From positions 3,499,501 through 3,563,500 of the forward strand of contig NZ_CP106759.1 in NCBI RefSeq assembly GCF_025642255.1: a DNA stretch of 64,000 nt. Reading direction: 5' to 3'. The translations under genes were made by a program, and so were the position numbers. Below are positions 36,767-45,668 of the stretch, piece after piece. The notes under the pieces are model-generated. The model made no database searches and was not told the origin of the DNA. It saw only the letters and a list, made by a program, of their open reading frames with translations. Source of the DNA: Stenotrophomonas maltophilia (GTDB lineage Bacteria > Pseudomonadota > Gammaproteobacteria > Xanthomonadales > Xanthomonadaceae). Positions within the stretch are counted from its first letter, which is position 1. Every line of letters starts with the position of its first letter.

Positions 36767-38140
36767 TTACAGGATGTAGCGGCTCAGGTCCGGATCCTGC
36801 ACCAGTTCACCCAGATGCGCATCGACGTAAGCGCTGTCGATGGCCAGGGTCTCGCCATCGCGGTCAGGCGCTTCGTAGCTGAGCGAATCCAGCAGGCGCT
36901 CCAGTACCGTATGCAGGCGGCGGGCACCGATGTTCTCTTGGCGCTCGTTCACCTGGAAGGCGATCTCGGCCAGGCGGTCGATGGCGTCGGCAGTGAAGCT
37001 GACCTTGACGCCTTCGGTGGCCAGCAGCGCTTCGTACTGCTTGGTCAGCGCCGCCTTCGGCTCGGTCAGGATGCGCACGAAATCACCCTTGCTCAGCGCG
37101 CCCAGTTCCACGCGGATCGGGAAACGACCCTGCAGCTCCGGAATCAGATCGCTCGGCTTGGCCAGGTGGAAGGCACCGGAAGCGATGAACAGGATATGGT
37201 CGGTCTTGATCGTGCCGTACTTGGTCGACACGTTCGAGCCTTCCACCAGCGGCAGCAGATCGCGCTGCACGCCTTCACGCGAGACGTCGCCACCACCCAC
37301 GTTGTCACCGCGCTTGGCAACCTTGTCGATCTCGTCGATGAAGACGATGCCATGCTGCTCGCAGGCTTCGATCGCCGCAGTGCGGATATCGTCCTCGTTG
37401 ACCAGCTTGCCGGCTTCTTCCTCCAGCAGCAGCGGGCGTGCCGCCTTGATGGTCAAGGTGCGCTTGTGCGCCTTGGCACCACCGCCGAGATTGGCGAACA
37501 TGGACTTCAGCTGCTGGCCCATCTCCTCCATGCCCGGCGGCGTCATGATGTCCATGCTGACGTTGGCGGCCAGATCCAGTTCAATCTCGCGCTCGTCCAG
37601 CTCGCCATTGCGCAGCATCTTGCGGAACTTGATGCGGGTTTCGTTGTCCTGTGCCGACGGCTCGTTGCGCGCCACTTCCGGGTCGAAACCGATGCCGCCG
37701 CTGCGGCGTGGCAGCAGCGCATCGAGAATGCGGTCTTCGGCACGTTCTTCTGCCTGGGTGCGCACGCGCACCTTGGCCTGCTCGCGGTACAGCTTGACCG
37801 CGGTATCGGCCAGATCGCGGATGATCTGTTCGACGTCCTTGCCGACGTAGCCGACCTCGGTGAAACGGGTCGCTTCGACCTTCACGAACGGCGCATTGGC
37901 CAGCGTGGCCAGGCGACGCGCGATCTCGGTCTTGCCGACGCCGGTCGGGCCGATCATCAGGATGTTCTTCGGCATGACCTCGTTGCGCAGCTCGGCCGGC
38001 AGCTGCATGCGGCGCCAGCGGTTGCGCAGGGCGATGGCCACGGCGCGCTTGGCGTCATGCTGGCCAACGATGTGCCGGTCCAGCTCCTGCACGATCTCGC
38101 GCGGCGTCATGGTGGCGGAGGAAACTTCGATCTTCGACAT
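36767..38140 (-). CDS. hslU: ATPase subunit of the HslUV (ClpYQ) protease
   Basis: This 457-residue AAA+ unfoldase forms a hexamer on HslV and feeds it substrates. The segment [26 protein letters not shown] opens the domain, Walker A is GPTGVGKTE, Walker B lies in [14 protein letters not shown], and the C-terminal sensor 2 region and the LSRYIL end, needed to activate HslV, are intact. The inserted I-domain is present. The ATG at 38138-38140 is preferred; an in-frame GTG 12 bp upstream is possible. It follows hslV with a SMAG element between them. Confidence 0.95.
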   Translation of the reverse strand: MSKIEVSSATMTPREIVQELDRHIVGQHDAKRAVAIALRNRWRRMQLPAELRNEVMPKNILMIGPTGVGKTEIARRLATLANAPFVKVEATRFTEVGYVGKDVEQIIRDLADTAVKLYREQAKVRVRTQAEERAEDRILDALLPRRSGGIGFDPEVARNEPSAQDNETRIKFRKMLRNGELDEREIELDLAANVSMDIMTPPGMEEMGQQLKSMFANLGGGAKAHKRTLTIKAARPLLLEEEAGKLVNEDDIRTAAIEACEQHGIVFIDEIDKVAKRGDNVGGGDVSREGVQRDLLPLVEGSNVSTKYGTIKTDHILFIASGAFHLAKPSDLIPELQGRFPIRVELGALSKGDFVRILTEPKAALTKQYEALLATEGVKVSFTADAIDRLAEIAFQVNERQENIGARRLHTVLERLLDSLSYEAPDRDGETLAIDSAYVDAHLGELVQDPDLSRYIL

Positions 38141-38193
38141 GGATGGGCTCACGAATGCGTTGTCGATGACACCGGAACCAGACGGCCCGGCCG

Positions 38194-38217
38194 GTAGCGC
38201 CGGGCCATGCCCGGCGG
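38194..38217 (+). repeat. SMAG single element between hslV and hslU
   Basis: GTAGCGCCGGGCCATGCCCG followed by GCGG, a canonical plus copy, 12 bp after the hslV stop and inside the hslVU operon. Confidence 0.9.
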
Positions 38218-38228
38218 ATCAGGGAGCG

Positions 38229-38780
38229 TCACAGCTCCTCGACCACCACGTTGCGGTTGGTGTAGATGCAGATGTCGCCCGCGATGTTGATCGCTTCACT
38301 GGCGATGGTGCGCGCATCCAGCGCCGTGTGCGCCATCAGCGCGCGGGCCGCCGACAGCGCGTAGGAACCGCCGGAACCGATGGCGATGATGCCGTCTTCC
38401 GGCTCGATCACATCGCCGGTACCGCTGATGATCAGCGAGGTTTCCTTGTCGGCCACGGCCAACAGTGCTTCCAGCTTGCCCAGGCGACGCTCGGTGCGCC
38501 AGTCCTTGGCCAGCTCGACGGCGGCACGCTGCAGCTGGCCGTGCTTTTCCAGCTTGGCCTCGAACAGCTCGAACAGGGTGAAGGCATCGGCGGCCGCGCC
38601 GGCGAAACCGGCCAGCACCTGGCCATCGCGACCCAGCCGGCGCACCTTGCGCGCATTGCCCTTCATCACGGTGTGGCCGAGCGTGACCTGGCCGTCGCCG
38701 GCAATGGCCACATGCTCGCCGCGACGCACGCAGACGATGGTGGTGGCGTGGAAAACGTTGGGGTTCTGACTGGGGTCCAT
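38229..38780 (-). CDS. hslV: Peptidase subunit of the HslUV protease
   Basis: This 183-residue threonine protease of the proteasome beta fold forms a double hexamer. The catalytic threonine is Thr13 in [11 protein letters not shown], preceded by a 12-residue leader ([12 protein letters not shown]) that must be removed; E. coli HslV exposes the threonine by removing methionine only. [22 protein letters not shown] is the family signature. It is first of the hslV-hslU pair, 153 bp after xerC. Confidence 0.96.
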   Translation of the reverse strand: MDPSQNPNVFHATTIVCVRRGEHVAIAGDGQVTLGHTVMKGNARKVRRLGRDGQVLAGFAGAAADAFTLFELFEAKLEKHGQLQRAAVELAKDWRTERRLGKLEALLAVADKETSLIISGTGDVIEPEDGIIAIGSGGSYALSAARALMAHTALDARTIASEAINIAGDICIYTNRNVVVEEL

Positions 38781-38885
38781 GCGGCCTCCGATAGCTGTTC
38801 CCGGGACATGGGGACAGCGCCGGGGCCGATCAAGCCTGCGCGGATGGCTGCCGTTCAGGGCTCGGGCGCCAGCGGCCGCTGCATC

Positions 38886-38937
38886 CGCCGGGCATGGCCC
38901 GGCGCTACCACTGCCGCCGGGCGTGGATTGGCGCTAC
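38886..38937 (-). repeat. Two minus-oriented SMAG elements at the xerC 3' end
   Basis: A canonical minus copy (38886-38908) is followed by a degenerate one (38914-38937). The GTAG end of the second provides the TAG stop codon of xerC at 38936-38934. Confidence 0.8.
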
Positions 38938-39806
38938 CGGCGGCGCTTGGCGCGCGGATGCGCAGCGTCGTAGACCTTGGCCAGGTGCTGGAAATCCAGA
39001 TGGGTGTAGATCTGCGTGGTGGCGATGTCGGCGTGCCCCAGCAGTTCCTGCACGCCGCGCAGGTCGCCGGACGACTCGAGGATGTGGCTGGCGAAGCTGT
39101 GCCGCAGCATGTGCGGATGCACGTGCTTGAACAGCCCTTGCCGCTGCGCCAGCTGGCGGATGCGGATCTGCACCGCGCGCTGGCTGATCGGCCCGTTGCG
39201 GCCCGGAAACACCGGGGTGGCCGGGGCGCCGCCGCTTTCGCTGCGCCAGGCGAGCAGTGCCTCGCGCGCCGGCTTGCCGAACGGTACCCGACGCTGGCGG
39301 TTGCCTTTGCCCATCACGTTGACCAGTCCGCTGGCAAAATCCAGGTCACGCCAGGTCAATGCGCAGACCTCGCTCAGGCGCAGGCCGGAGGAATAGAACA
39401 GCTCCAGCAGCGCGCGGTCGCGTCGCCCCAGCTCGCCTTCCGGTTCCAGTTCGACCAGTTGCACTGCTTCATCGGCGTCGAGCACCTGCGGCAGCCTGCG
39501 CGGCGCTCGCGGTGCCTTCAGGGTGGCCGCTGGACTGACCTCGATGCGGCCATGCCTGAGCAGCCACGCATAAAAGCTGCGGCAGGCAGACAGCCGCCGC
39601 TGCAGGCTCTTGGCCGACAGGCCCCGGCGATGTTCATCGGCGACGAACTGTCGCACGGCGTCAGCATCCAGCGCCTCCACCGGCACGCCCCGCGGCTCGG
39701 CCCATGCCGCCAGCGCATCCAGGTCGCGACGGTAGGCGTCCAGCGTATGCGCCGACATCCGCCGTTCCACCTGCAGGTGCTGCAGGAACGCCATGACCGC
39801 GCTCAT
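38934..39806 (-). CDS. xerC: Site-specific tyrosine recombinase XerC
   Basis: This 290-residue recombinase resolves chromosome dimers at dif with XerD. The N-terminal SAM-like domain covers about residues 1-95. The catalytic set is Arg143 (GLRLSE), Lys167 (GKGNR), His232 and Arg235 (HMLRH), His258 (LLGHAD) and Tyr267 (QIYTHL). It lies in the cluster lptM-dapF-DUF484-xerC and ends within a SMAG element that supplies its stop codon. Confidence 0.96.
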   Translation of the reverse strand: MSAVMAFLQHLQVERRMSAHTLDAYRRDLDALAAWAEPRGVPVEALDADAVRQFVADEHRRGLSAKSLQRRLSACRSFYAWLLRHGRIEVSPAATLKAPRAPRRLPQVLDADEAVQLVELEPEGELGRRDRALLELFYSSGLRLSEVCALTWRDLDFASGLVNVMGKGNRQRRVPFGKPAREALLAWRSESGGAPATPVFPGRNGPISQRAVQIRIRQLAQRQGLFKHVHPHMLRHSFASHILESSGDLRGVQELLGHADIATTQIYTHLDFQHLAKVYDAAHPRAKRRR

Positions 39807-39822
39807 CGCCGCCGCGCTCCGC

Positions 39823-40497
39823 TCAGTCCTGGAAGCGCTTGAGGCCGGTGGCCAGGGCCTCGCCCATCATGCGCAGGAACAGCGTGCCCATGCCCGGGTA
39901 GAAGCGGTTCGGGTCATGGCTGCCGACCGCGATCAGGCCGACACCCGGCAGCGGCAGCAGGGCGGTGGTCTGCACCTCCTCACTGCGCGCGCCATACAGC
40001 ACCGCGTTCTTTTCCGGCTGCAGGCGGCCGCAGATCGGCTCACCGTCCTTCAGGCAATCACGGAAGGGGCCCAGGCGTGGATCGTCGGCCGCGATGACCT
40101 GCAGCCATTCGGCCTGTTCCAGCCCGGCCACCGGCACGTGCACGACCAGCCGCACCAGATCACCCGCAAAATCCTCCTGCAGCGAGGCGGCCATCGCACG
40201 CAGGGTATCGGCGGCACTGCCCTGCTTCATCAGTGCCAGCGTCAGCTGGTGGGTGCGCACCGCCAGCCGTTCGTTGACCTGGGCGGTCGCGCCCAGATCG
40301 GCCAACCGTCGCGCCAGCTCGCGGTTCTTTTCCCGCAGCAGCTCCAGCTGGTAGCTGGCCAGCGATGCGGTCGGGCCGTCATCGCGCGGCACCACCAGGG
40401 TCAGCGCCAGGTCCGGGAACTGCTTGAGGAAGGCCGGATGGCGCCGCAACCAGGCAGCGACTTCATGGGCCCCGAGCTTGTCGACGGTCTCAGTCAT
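39823..40497 (-). CDS. DUF484 family protein
   Basis: This 224-residue protein fits the DUF484 family, a GAF-like domain preceded by a helix, commonly encoded between dapF and xerC. Stretches such as [23 protein letters not shown] at the N-terminus and [31 protein letters not shown] near the C-terminus are typical. Its function is unknown. A longer open frame exists, but the ATG at 40495-40497 overlaps the dapF stop as ATGA, so translation is coupled. Confidence 0.9.
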   Translation of the reverse strand: MTETVDKLGAHEVAAWLRRHPAFLKQFPDLALTLVVPRDDGPTASLASYQLELLREKNRELARRLADLGATAQVNERLAVRTHQLTLALMKQGSAADTLRAMAASLQEDFAGDLVRLVVHVPVAGLEQAEWLQVIAADDPRLGPFRDCLKDGEPICGRLQPEKNAVLYGARSEEVQTTALLPLPGVGLIAVGSHDPNRFYPGMGTLFLRMMGEALATGLKRFQD

Positions 40498-41345
40498 GCG
40501 ATCCACTCCCCTTCGAAGACGAATGCGGTGGGGCCGGCCATCACCACGGGCTGCCCCTCGCCCGGCCACTGGATGCGCAGTTCGCCGCCGGGCAGGCTGA
40601 TGCGTGCATCGCGCTGCAGGCGACCGCGCTGCATGAGGGTGACTGCGGCTGCACAGGCGCCGCTGCCGCAGGCGAGGGTCTCGCCGACGCCCCGCTCGAA
40701 CACGCGCAACCGCGCATGGTCCGGCGCGATGACCTGGGTGAAACCCACGTTCACCGACTTCGGGAACGAGGCATGCTGCTGCAGCAGCGCGCCGACGCGC
40801 TCGACCGGCGCCGCATCGATCAGGCCCACCTCGATCACGGCATGCGGATTGCCCATCGACACCGCAGCAAACCGCACGCTCTCGCCCTGCAGCGGCAGCA
40901 GATACTCCTCGCGCGGGTGGGCAAAGCCGACCAGCGGCACGCTGGCAGGTTCGAATGCGGGTACGCCCATGGTCACCGCATACTGGCCCTGGCCCAGCAC
41001 CTGCACCGCATGGCTGGCCAGTGGGCTGTCGATGACGAATGCATCGCCCTGGGCACTGCCCTCGCGCACCAGCCAGGCCGCGATGCAGCGCGCGCCGTTG
41101 CCGCACTGCTCGGAATTGGAGCCATCGGCGTTCCAGATCCGGTACGAGGCGACCGAGCCTTCGACGCGCGGGGCCTCGATGGTCAGGATCTGGTCGCAGC
41201 CCACGCCGGTGTGGCGGTCGGCCAGGCGCGCGGCCAGCTGTGGCGTGGGCGGCGCGGTGCCGTCGCGCAGGTCGATCACTACGAAATCGTTACCCGCGCC
41301 GTGCATCTTGCTGAAACGCAGCGCGGTGGAACCGGTCTTACTCAT
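40494..41345 (-). CDS. dapF: Diaminopimelate epimerase
   Basis: This 283-residue enzyme converts LL- to meso-diaminopimelate for lysine and peptidoglycan synthesis. The active-site cysteine pair is Cys81 in ECGNGARC and the cysteine of [11 protein letters not shown] (about residue 227). The N-terminal [15 protein letters not shown] is the family signature. It overlaps lptM by 8 bp upstream and the DUF484 gene by 4 bp downstream. Confidence 0.97.
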   Translation of the reverse strand: MSKTGSTALRFSKMHGAGNDFVVIDLRDGTAPPTPQLAARLADRHTGVGCDQILTIEAPRVEGSVASYRIWNADGSNSEQCGNGARCIAAWLVREGSAQGDAFVIDSPLASHAVQVLGQGQYAVTMGVPAFEPASVPLVGFAHPREEYLLPLQGESVRFAAVSMGNPHAVIEVGLIDAAPVERVGALLQQHASFPKSVNVGFTQVIAPDHARLRVFERGVGETLACGSGACAAAVTLMQRGRLQRDARISLPGGELRIQWPGEGQPVVMAGPTAFVFEGEWIA

Positions 41346-41583
41346 TCCCGTCGTCCACCTTCTTCACCGGGTCCGGGGTCACCGACGGACTGCCGTCACC
41401 CGTGTCCTGGGTGGCAGGCGGGGTGGCTTCGCCGTCGGCATCGGTGGCCGGCTCGACGGTCTCTTCCACCGGCACCGGCTTCTGCGGCAGCACCAGCGGG
41501 CCCTTGTTGCCGCAGGCGGACAGGAACAGCAGCGAGGCCGCTGCCAGCGGAATCAGGATGGCGTTTCGATGGGGAATCTTCAT
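41338..41583 (-). CDS. lptM: Small lipoprotein LptM (YifL-like)
   Basis: This 81-residue lipoprotein has a signal ending [13 protein letters not shown], the exact hallmark of LptM/YifL, which binds and promotes maturation of the LptDE lipopolysaccharide translocon. The rest is acidic and proline/threonine rich. The ATG at 41581-41583 starts the signal peptide; a longer open frame was rejected. First gene of the lptM-dapF-DUF484-xerC cluster. Confidence 0.88.
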   Translation of the reverse strand: MKIPHRNAILIPLAAASLLFLSACGNKGPLVLPQKPVPVEETVEPATDADGEATPPATQDTGDGSPSVTPDPVKKVDDGNE

Positions 41584-41638
41584 GCCCCGAGTATAGCCAC
41601 TGCCGGCTGAGCGGTTGGTGGAGGGTACGGCCCCCATG

Positions 41639-41662
41639 GCAGCGCCGGGCCATGCCCGGCGG
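41639..41662 (+). repeat. SMAG single element upstream of lptM
   Basis: GCAGCGCCGGGCCATGCCCG followed by GCGG; the terminal GTAG is changed to GCAG. It lies just after the stop of the DUF454 gene. Confidence 0.8.
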
Positions 41663-41667
41663 AAGGG

Positions 41668-42090
41668 TCAGTCCTGCGGCGGCAGCGGCCGCGTCCACAG
41701 CCAGATCGCCACCACGGTCATGCTGCCGATGGAAAACCATTTCACCCAGGCGATCGGCACGCACCACAGCATGATCCCGGCGCAGACCGCCATGGTGATC
41801 GTGGCCATCCATTTGCCATAGCGGCTGACCGCGCCATGCGCCTGCCAGTTGCCGATGGCCGGCCCGAAGCGCGGATGCTGCAGCAGCCAGGCATGCAGCC
41901 GCTCGGAGCCGCGCGAGGCGGCCCATGCCGAGATCAGGATGAATACGGTTGTCGGCAGCCCCGGCACGAAGATGCCGACGATGCCGGTGCCGAGACTGAC
42001 ATAGGCGAGCAGCCACCATGCCCAGCGGAAACGCACCGGCCGGCGGGTCGGGGCTGCGTCCTGGGCGGCAGGCGGTTCAGGCAGGCTCAT
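41668..42090 (-). CDS. DUF454 (YbaN-like) inner membrane protein
   Basis: This 140-residue membrane protein has two N-terminal helices around the family motif GIVGIFVPGLPTTVFILISAWAASRGSERLHAWLLQH and two C-terminal helices. YbaN relatives have no settled function. The ATG at 42088-42090 is chosen; the open frame continues to 42144. It stands between lptM and oligopeptidase B on the same strand. Confidence 0.85.
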   Translation of the reverse strand: MSLPEPPAAQDAAPTRRPVRFRWAWWLLAYVSLGTGIVGIFVPGLPTTVFILISAWAASRGSERLHAWLLQHPRFGPAIGNWQAHGAVSRYGKWMATITMAVCAGIMLWCVPIAWVKWFSIGSMTVVAIWLWTRPLPPQD

Positions 42091-42144
42091 GCTCGCAAGG
42101 ATAACGGTTCGGGGTGCCCGGCAACGCCCGGCACCCCGCCGCAA

Positions 42145-44256
42145 TCACGGTGCTGCGATACCCAGCTGCTGCAGCACGAAGGCATACGATTCGGACAGCT
42201 CGCGGTAACGCTGGAAGCGACCCGACTTGCCGCCATGGCCGGCCTCCATGTTGGTGCGGAACAGGATCGGGTAATGGCCAGTGTTGTCGTCGCGCAGCCT
42301 GGCCACCCACTTGGCCGGTTCCCAGTACTGCACCTGCGAATCCCACAGGCCGGTACCGACGAACAGCGCCGGATAATCCTGCTTCCTGACATTGTCGTAG
42401 GGCGAGTACGAGAGCATGTAGTCGTAGTACTGCTTCTGCTCCGGGTTGCCCCACTCGTCGTACTCGTTGGTGGTCAGCGGGATGGTCGGATCCAGCATGG
42501 TGGTGACCACGTCCACGAACGGCACCTGCGCCACCATCACCCGGTAGTCCTGCGGCGCCTGGTTGGCCACCGCCCCCATCAGCAGGCCACCGGCACTGCC
42601 ACCGGACGCGGCCACGCGATCCTTCGCCGCCCAGCCCTGGGCCACCAGTCCACGGGTAACGTCGATGAAGTCGTTGAAGGTGTTCTGCTTGTGCAGCAGC
42701 TTGCCGTTCTCGTACCAGTCGCGGCCCATCTCCTGGCCACCGCGGATGTGGGCGATGGCATACACCACGCCGCGATCGAGCAGGCTCACTGCCGTCTGGT
42801 TGAAGTACGGGTCCATCGACATGCCGTAGCTGCCGTAGGCGTACTGGAACAGCGCGCCCTTGCCGTCCTTCTGGTAGCCCTTGCGGTAGACCAGCGACAC
42901 CGGCACCTTCACGCCATCGCGCGCGGTGATCCAGACGCGTTCGGTTTCGTACTTCGATGCGTCATAGCCGATCACCGGCTGCACCTTCAGCTGGCGGCGC
43001 TCGCCGGTGGCGGTGTTCAGCTCGAACACGGTGGTCGGGGTGGTCATCGAGGTGTAGACGTAGCGCAGCCATGGCGTATCGGCCTCGGTGTTATCGCCCA
43101 GGCCCATCGAGTACGCCGGCTCATCGGCCTTCACGTAGTCGCTGCGGCCATCCTTGAACAGCAGGCGGATGCGCTCCAGGCCTTCGGAGCGCTCGGCAAT
43201 GGCGGTGAAGCCATCAAACAGCTCGAAGCCTTCGATGAACACCGCATCGTCATGCGCGATCCAGTCCTTCCACTGCGCACGCGAGGTGGCATCGGTCGGT
43301 GCGGTGACCAGTTTGAAGTTCTTTGCACTGTCGTTGGTACGTATCACCCAGCGGCCATCGTAGTGGTCGGCGTCGTACTCGACGTCGCGCTGGCGTGGCG
43401 CCAGCACGGTGAACGTGGTCGGGTCGCTGGCCGGCGCGTAGCGCTCTTCCGACGACACGGTACTGTGCACGCCGATGGTGATGAAGCGGTCGTCGCGGGT
43501 GCGGCCGATGCCCATGTAGAAGCTGTCGTCCTTCTCTTCGTATACGACGGTGTCGGCGCTGGCCGGGGTGCCCAGCACGTGCTTCTTCACGCGCACGGTC
43601 AGCAGCGTTTCCGGATCGTTCTCGACGTACAGCACGGTGCGGTTGTCGTCGGCCCAGACCAGGTCGCCGGAACTGCCGGTGATCACGTCGGGCAGCACCT
43701 GCCCGGTCCGCAGGTCCTTGAAGCGGATCGTGTACTGGCGACGGCCCACGTCATCGTCGGCCCAGGCCAGCAGCTGGTTGTCCTGGCTGACTTCCATCGA
43801 GCCGACATTGAAGTAGCCCTTGCCGGCGGCCATTGCGTTGACGTCCAGCAGCACTTCTTCGGCGGCATCCATGCTGCCCTTGCGGCGTGCGTGGATCGGG
43901 TAGTCCTGCCCGGTCTCGAAGCGGCTGTAGTACCAGTAGCCGCGCTCGCGCGCCGGCACGCTGGAATCATCCTGCTTGATGCGGCCGACGATTTCCTTGT
44001 ACAGCGCGTCTTCCAGCGGCTTCAATGGCGCCAGCACCTGGTCGGCATAGGCGTTCTCGGCCTGCAGGTAGGCCAGCATGTCCTTGTTCGCGCGCTTGTC
44101 GTCACGCAGCCAGTAATAGTCGTCGTTGCGGGTCGCGCCGAACGGGGCCTTGACCTCGTGCGGATGCCGGGCGGCGTCCGGCGGAACAGGCAGGGGGACG
44201 GCGGTAGCGGTGCTGGTCATCAGGCTGGCGAGCAACAGGCAGAGGGTGGACTTCAT
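42145..44256 (-). CDS. ptrB: Oligopeptidase B, exported S9 serine peptidase
   Basis: This 703-residue peptidase cleaves after basic residues in short peptides. A signal peptide (about 1-20) suggests periplasmic location, unlike the cytoplasmic E. coli PtrB. The beta-propeller occupies about residues 90-420. The catalytic domain shows the nucleophile elbow AASGGSAGGLLMGAV, the acid region LWDSQVQYWEPAKW and the histidine in TNMEAGHGGKSGR. The ATG at 44254-44256 was chosen because it begins the signal peptide. Confidence 0.92.
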   Translation of the reverse strand: MKSTLCLLLASLMTSTATAVPLPVPPDAARHPHEVKAPFGATRNDDYYWLRDDKRANKDMLAYLQAENAYADQVLAPLKPLEDALYKEIVGRIKQDDSSVPARERGYWYYSRFETGQDYPIHARRKGSMDAAEEVLLDVNAMAAGKGYFNVGSMEVSQDNQLLAWADDDVGRRQYTIRFKDLRTGQVLPDVITGSSGDLVWADDNRTVLYVENDPETLLTVRVKKHVLGTPASADTVVYEEKDDSFYMGIGRTRDDRFITIGVHSTVSSEERYAPASDPTTFTVLAPRQRDVEYDADHYDGRWVIRTNDSAKNFKLVTAPTDATSRAQWKDWIAHDDAVFIEGFELFDGFTAIAERSEGLERIRLLFKDGRSDYVKADEPAYSMGLGDNTEADTPWLRYVYTSMTTPTTVFELNTATGERRQLKVQPVIGYDASKYETERVWITARDGVKVPVSLVYRKGYQKDGKGALFQYAYGSYGMSMDPYFNQTAVSLLDRGVVYAIAHIRGGQEMGRDWYENGKLLHKQNTFNDFIDVTRGLVAQGWAAKDRVAASGGSAGGLLMGAVANQAPQDYRVMVAQVPFVDVVTTMLDPTIPLTTNEYDEWGNPEQKQYYDYMLSYSPYDNVRKQDYPALFVGTGLWDSQVQYWEPAKWVARLRDDNTGHYPILFRTNMEAGHGGKSGRFQRYRELSESYAFVLQQLGIAAP

Positions 44257-44409
44257 GAGATAAGGCTCCAGGCGCTTCAATGCAATGGTCTTCGACGGGA
44301 TCGGTTCCCTTTCCCCGAACAGCGATCTGACCCCAATCCCGTCGGCACCACAACCCTGCAGGTCGTCACGGTGCGGGTCCGCCGGCAGCGGTCGGCGTAC
44401 CATGGGCGC

Positions 44410-45594
44410 ATGAGTACCCTGCCCCACCCGCCGGTCTACAGCCGGCGCAGCCATGAAATCGCTCCTTTCCACGTGATGTCCCTGCTGGCCCGCGCGCAGG
44501 CGCTGGAACAGGCCGGCCACGATGTCATCCACCTGGAGATCGGCGAACCGGACTTCACCACGGCCGCGCCGGTGGTGCGTGCCGGCCAGGCGGCCCTGGC
44601 CGCCGGGCACACGCGCTACACCGCCGCACGCGGCCTGCCTGCGCTGCGCCAGGCAATCAGCGGCTTCTATCGCAGCCGTTACCGGCTGGATGTGGACCCG
44701 GAACGCATCCTGGTCACTCCTGGCGGCTCCGGCGCGCTGCTGCTGGCCAGCAGCCTGCTGGTCGACCCGGGCCGGCACTGGCTGCTGGCCGATCCCGGCT
44801 ATCCCTGCAACCGGCATTTCCTGCGCCTGGTGGAAGGTGCCGCACAGCTCGTCCCGGTCGGTCCGCAGACCGCTTACCAGCTCACACCCTCGCTGGTGCA
44901 ACAGCACTGGAACACGGACAGCGTCGGCGCACTCGTCGCCTCGCCGGCCAACCCCACCGGCACGGTGCTGTCGGCCGATGAACTTGCGGCGCTGTCACGC
45001 GCACTGCACGCACGCGGCGGGCACCTGGTGGTGGACGAGATCTATCACGGCCTGACCTACGGCGTGGACGCGGCCAGCGTATTGCAGGTCGATGACAGCG
45101 CGTTCGTGCTGAACAGTTTCTCGAAGTACTTCGGCATGACCGGCTGGCGCCTGGGCTGGCTGGTGGCGCCGCCCGCAGCGGTGCCCGAACTGGAGAAGCT
45201 GGCGCAGAACCTGTACATCAGTGCGTCGAGCATCGCCCAGCATGCAGCCCTGGCCTGTTTCACCGATGAATCGATGGCGATCTTCGAACAGCGACGGGAG
45301 GCCTTCCGCCAGCGTCGCGATTTCCTGCTGCCGGCGCTGCGCGAGCTGGGCTTCCGCATCGAGGTGGAGCCGCAGGGCGCGTTTTATCTGTATGCCGATG
45401 TCAGTGCGTTCACCGATGATGCCCAGGCGTTCTGCGCACACTTCCTCGAAACCGAGCATGTGGCCTTCACCCCGGGCCTGGATTTCGGCTTCCACCGCGC
45501 CAACCAGCATGTGCGCCTGGCCTATACCCAGGAAATACCGCGGCTGCAGGAAGCGGTGGAGCGCATCGCGCGCGGGCTGCAACATTTCCGCTAG
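44410..45594 (+). CDS. PLP-dependent class I/II aminotransferase
   Basis: This 394-residue enzyme of the aspartate aminotransferase fold has the lysine for pyridoxal phosphate at Lys239 (NSFSKYFGMTGWRLGW), EIGEPDFTT at about 43-51, SPANPTGTVL and VDEIYHGLTYG. The substrate cannot be fixed from sequence. Its stop codon TAG lies in the first bases of a SMAG element. It is divergent from ptrB, with 153 bp between. Confidence 0.9.
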   Translation: MSTLPHPPVYSRRSHEIAPFHVMSLLARAQALEQAGHDVIHLEIGEPDFTTAAPVVRAGQAALAAGHTRYTAARGLPALRQAISGFYRSRYRLDVDPERILVTPGGSGALLLASSLLVDPGRHWLLADPGYPCNRHFLRLVEGAAQLVPVGPQTAYQLTPSLVQQHWNTDSVGALVASPANPTGTVLSADELAALSRALHARGGHLVVDEIYHGLTYGVDAASVLQVDDSAFVLNSFSKYFGMTGWRLGWLVAPPAAVPELEKLAQNLYISASSIAQHAALACFTDESMAIFEQRREAFRQRRDFLLPALRELGFRIEVEPQGAFYLYADVSAFTDDAQAFCAHFLETEHVAFTPGLDFGFHRANQHVRLAYTQEIPRLQEAVERIARGLQHFR

Positions 45595-45624
45595 CGCCGG
45601 GCCATGCCCGGCGAGCGCGCAGCG
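45591..45624 (+). repeat. SMAG element overlapping the aminotransferase stop codon
   Basis: CTAGCGCCGGGCCATGCCCG followed by GCGAGCGCGCAG; the CTAG (consensus GTAG) includes the TAG stop at 45592-45594. Confidence 0.88.
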
Positions 45625-45633
45625 CCGCCCATG

Positions 45634-45661
45634 AAAAACGCCGCCCGGGGGCGGCGTTTTT
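45634..45661. terminator. Bidirectional rho-independent terminator
   Basis: AAAAACGCCGCCC and GGGCGGCGTTTTT form a stem between the convergent aminotransferase and prolyl oligopeptidase genes, with T-runs on both strands. Confidence 0.95.
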
Positions 45662-45668
45662 CATTTCG

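Noticed and set aside
41836..44409. Long N-terminal extension of the aminotransferase frame
   Set aside because: The open frame continues upstream opposite ptrB, but the aminotransferase fold begins at 44410 and the extension has no domain.
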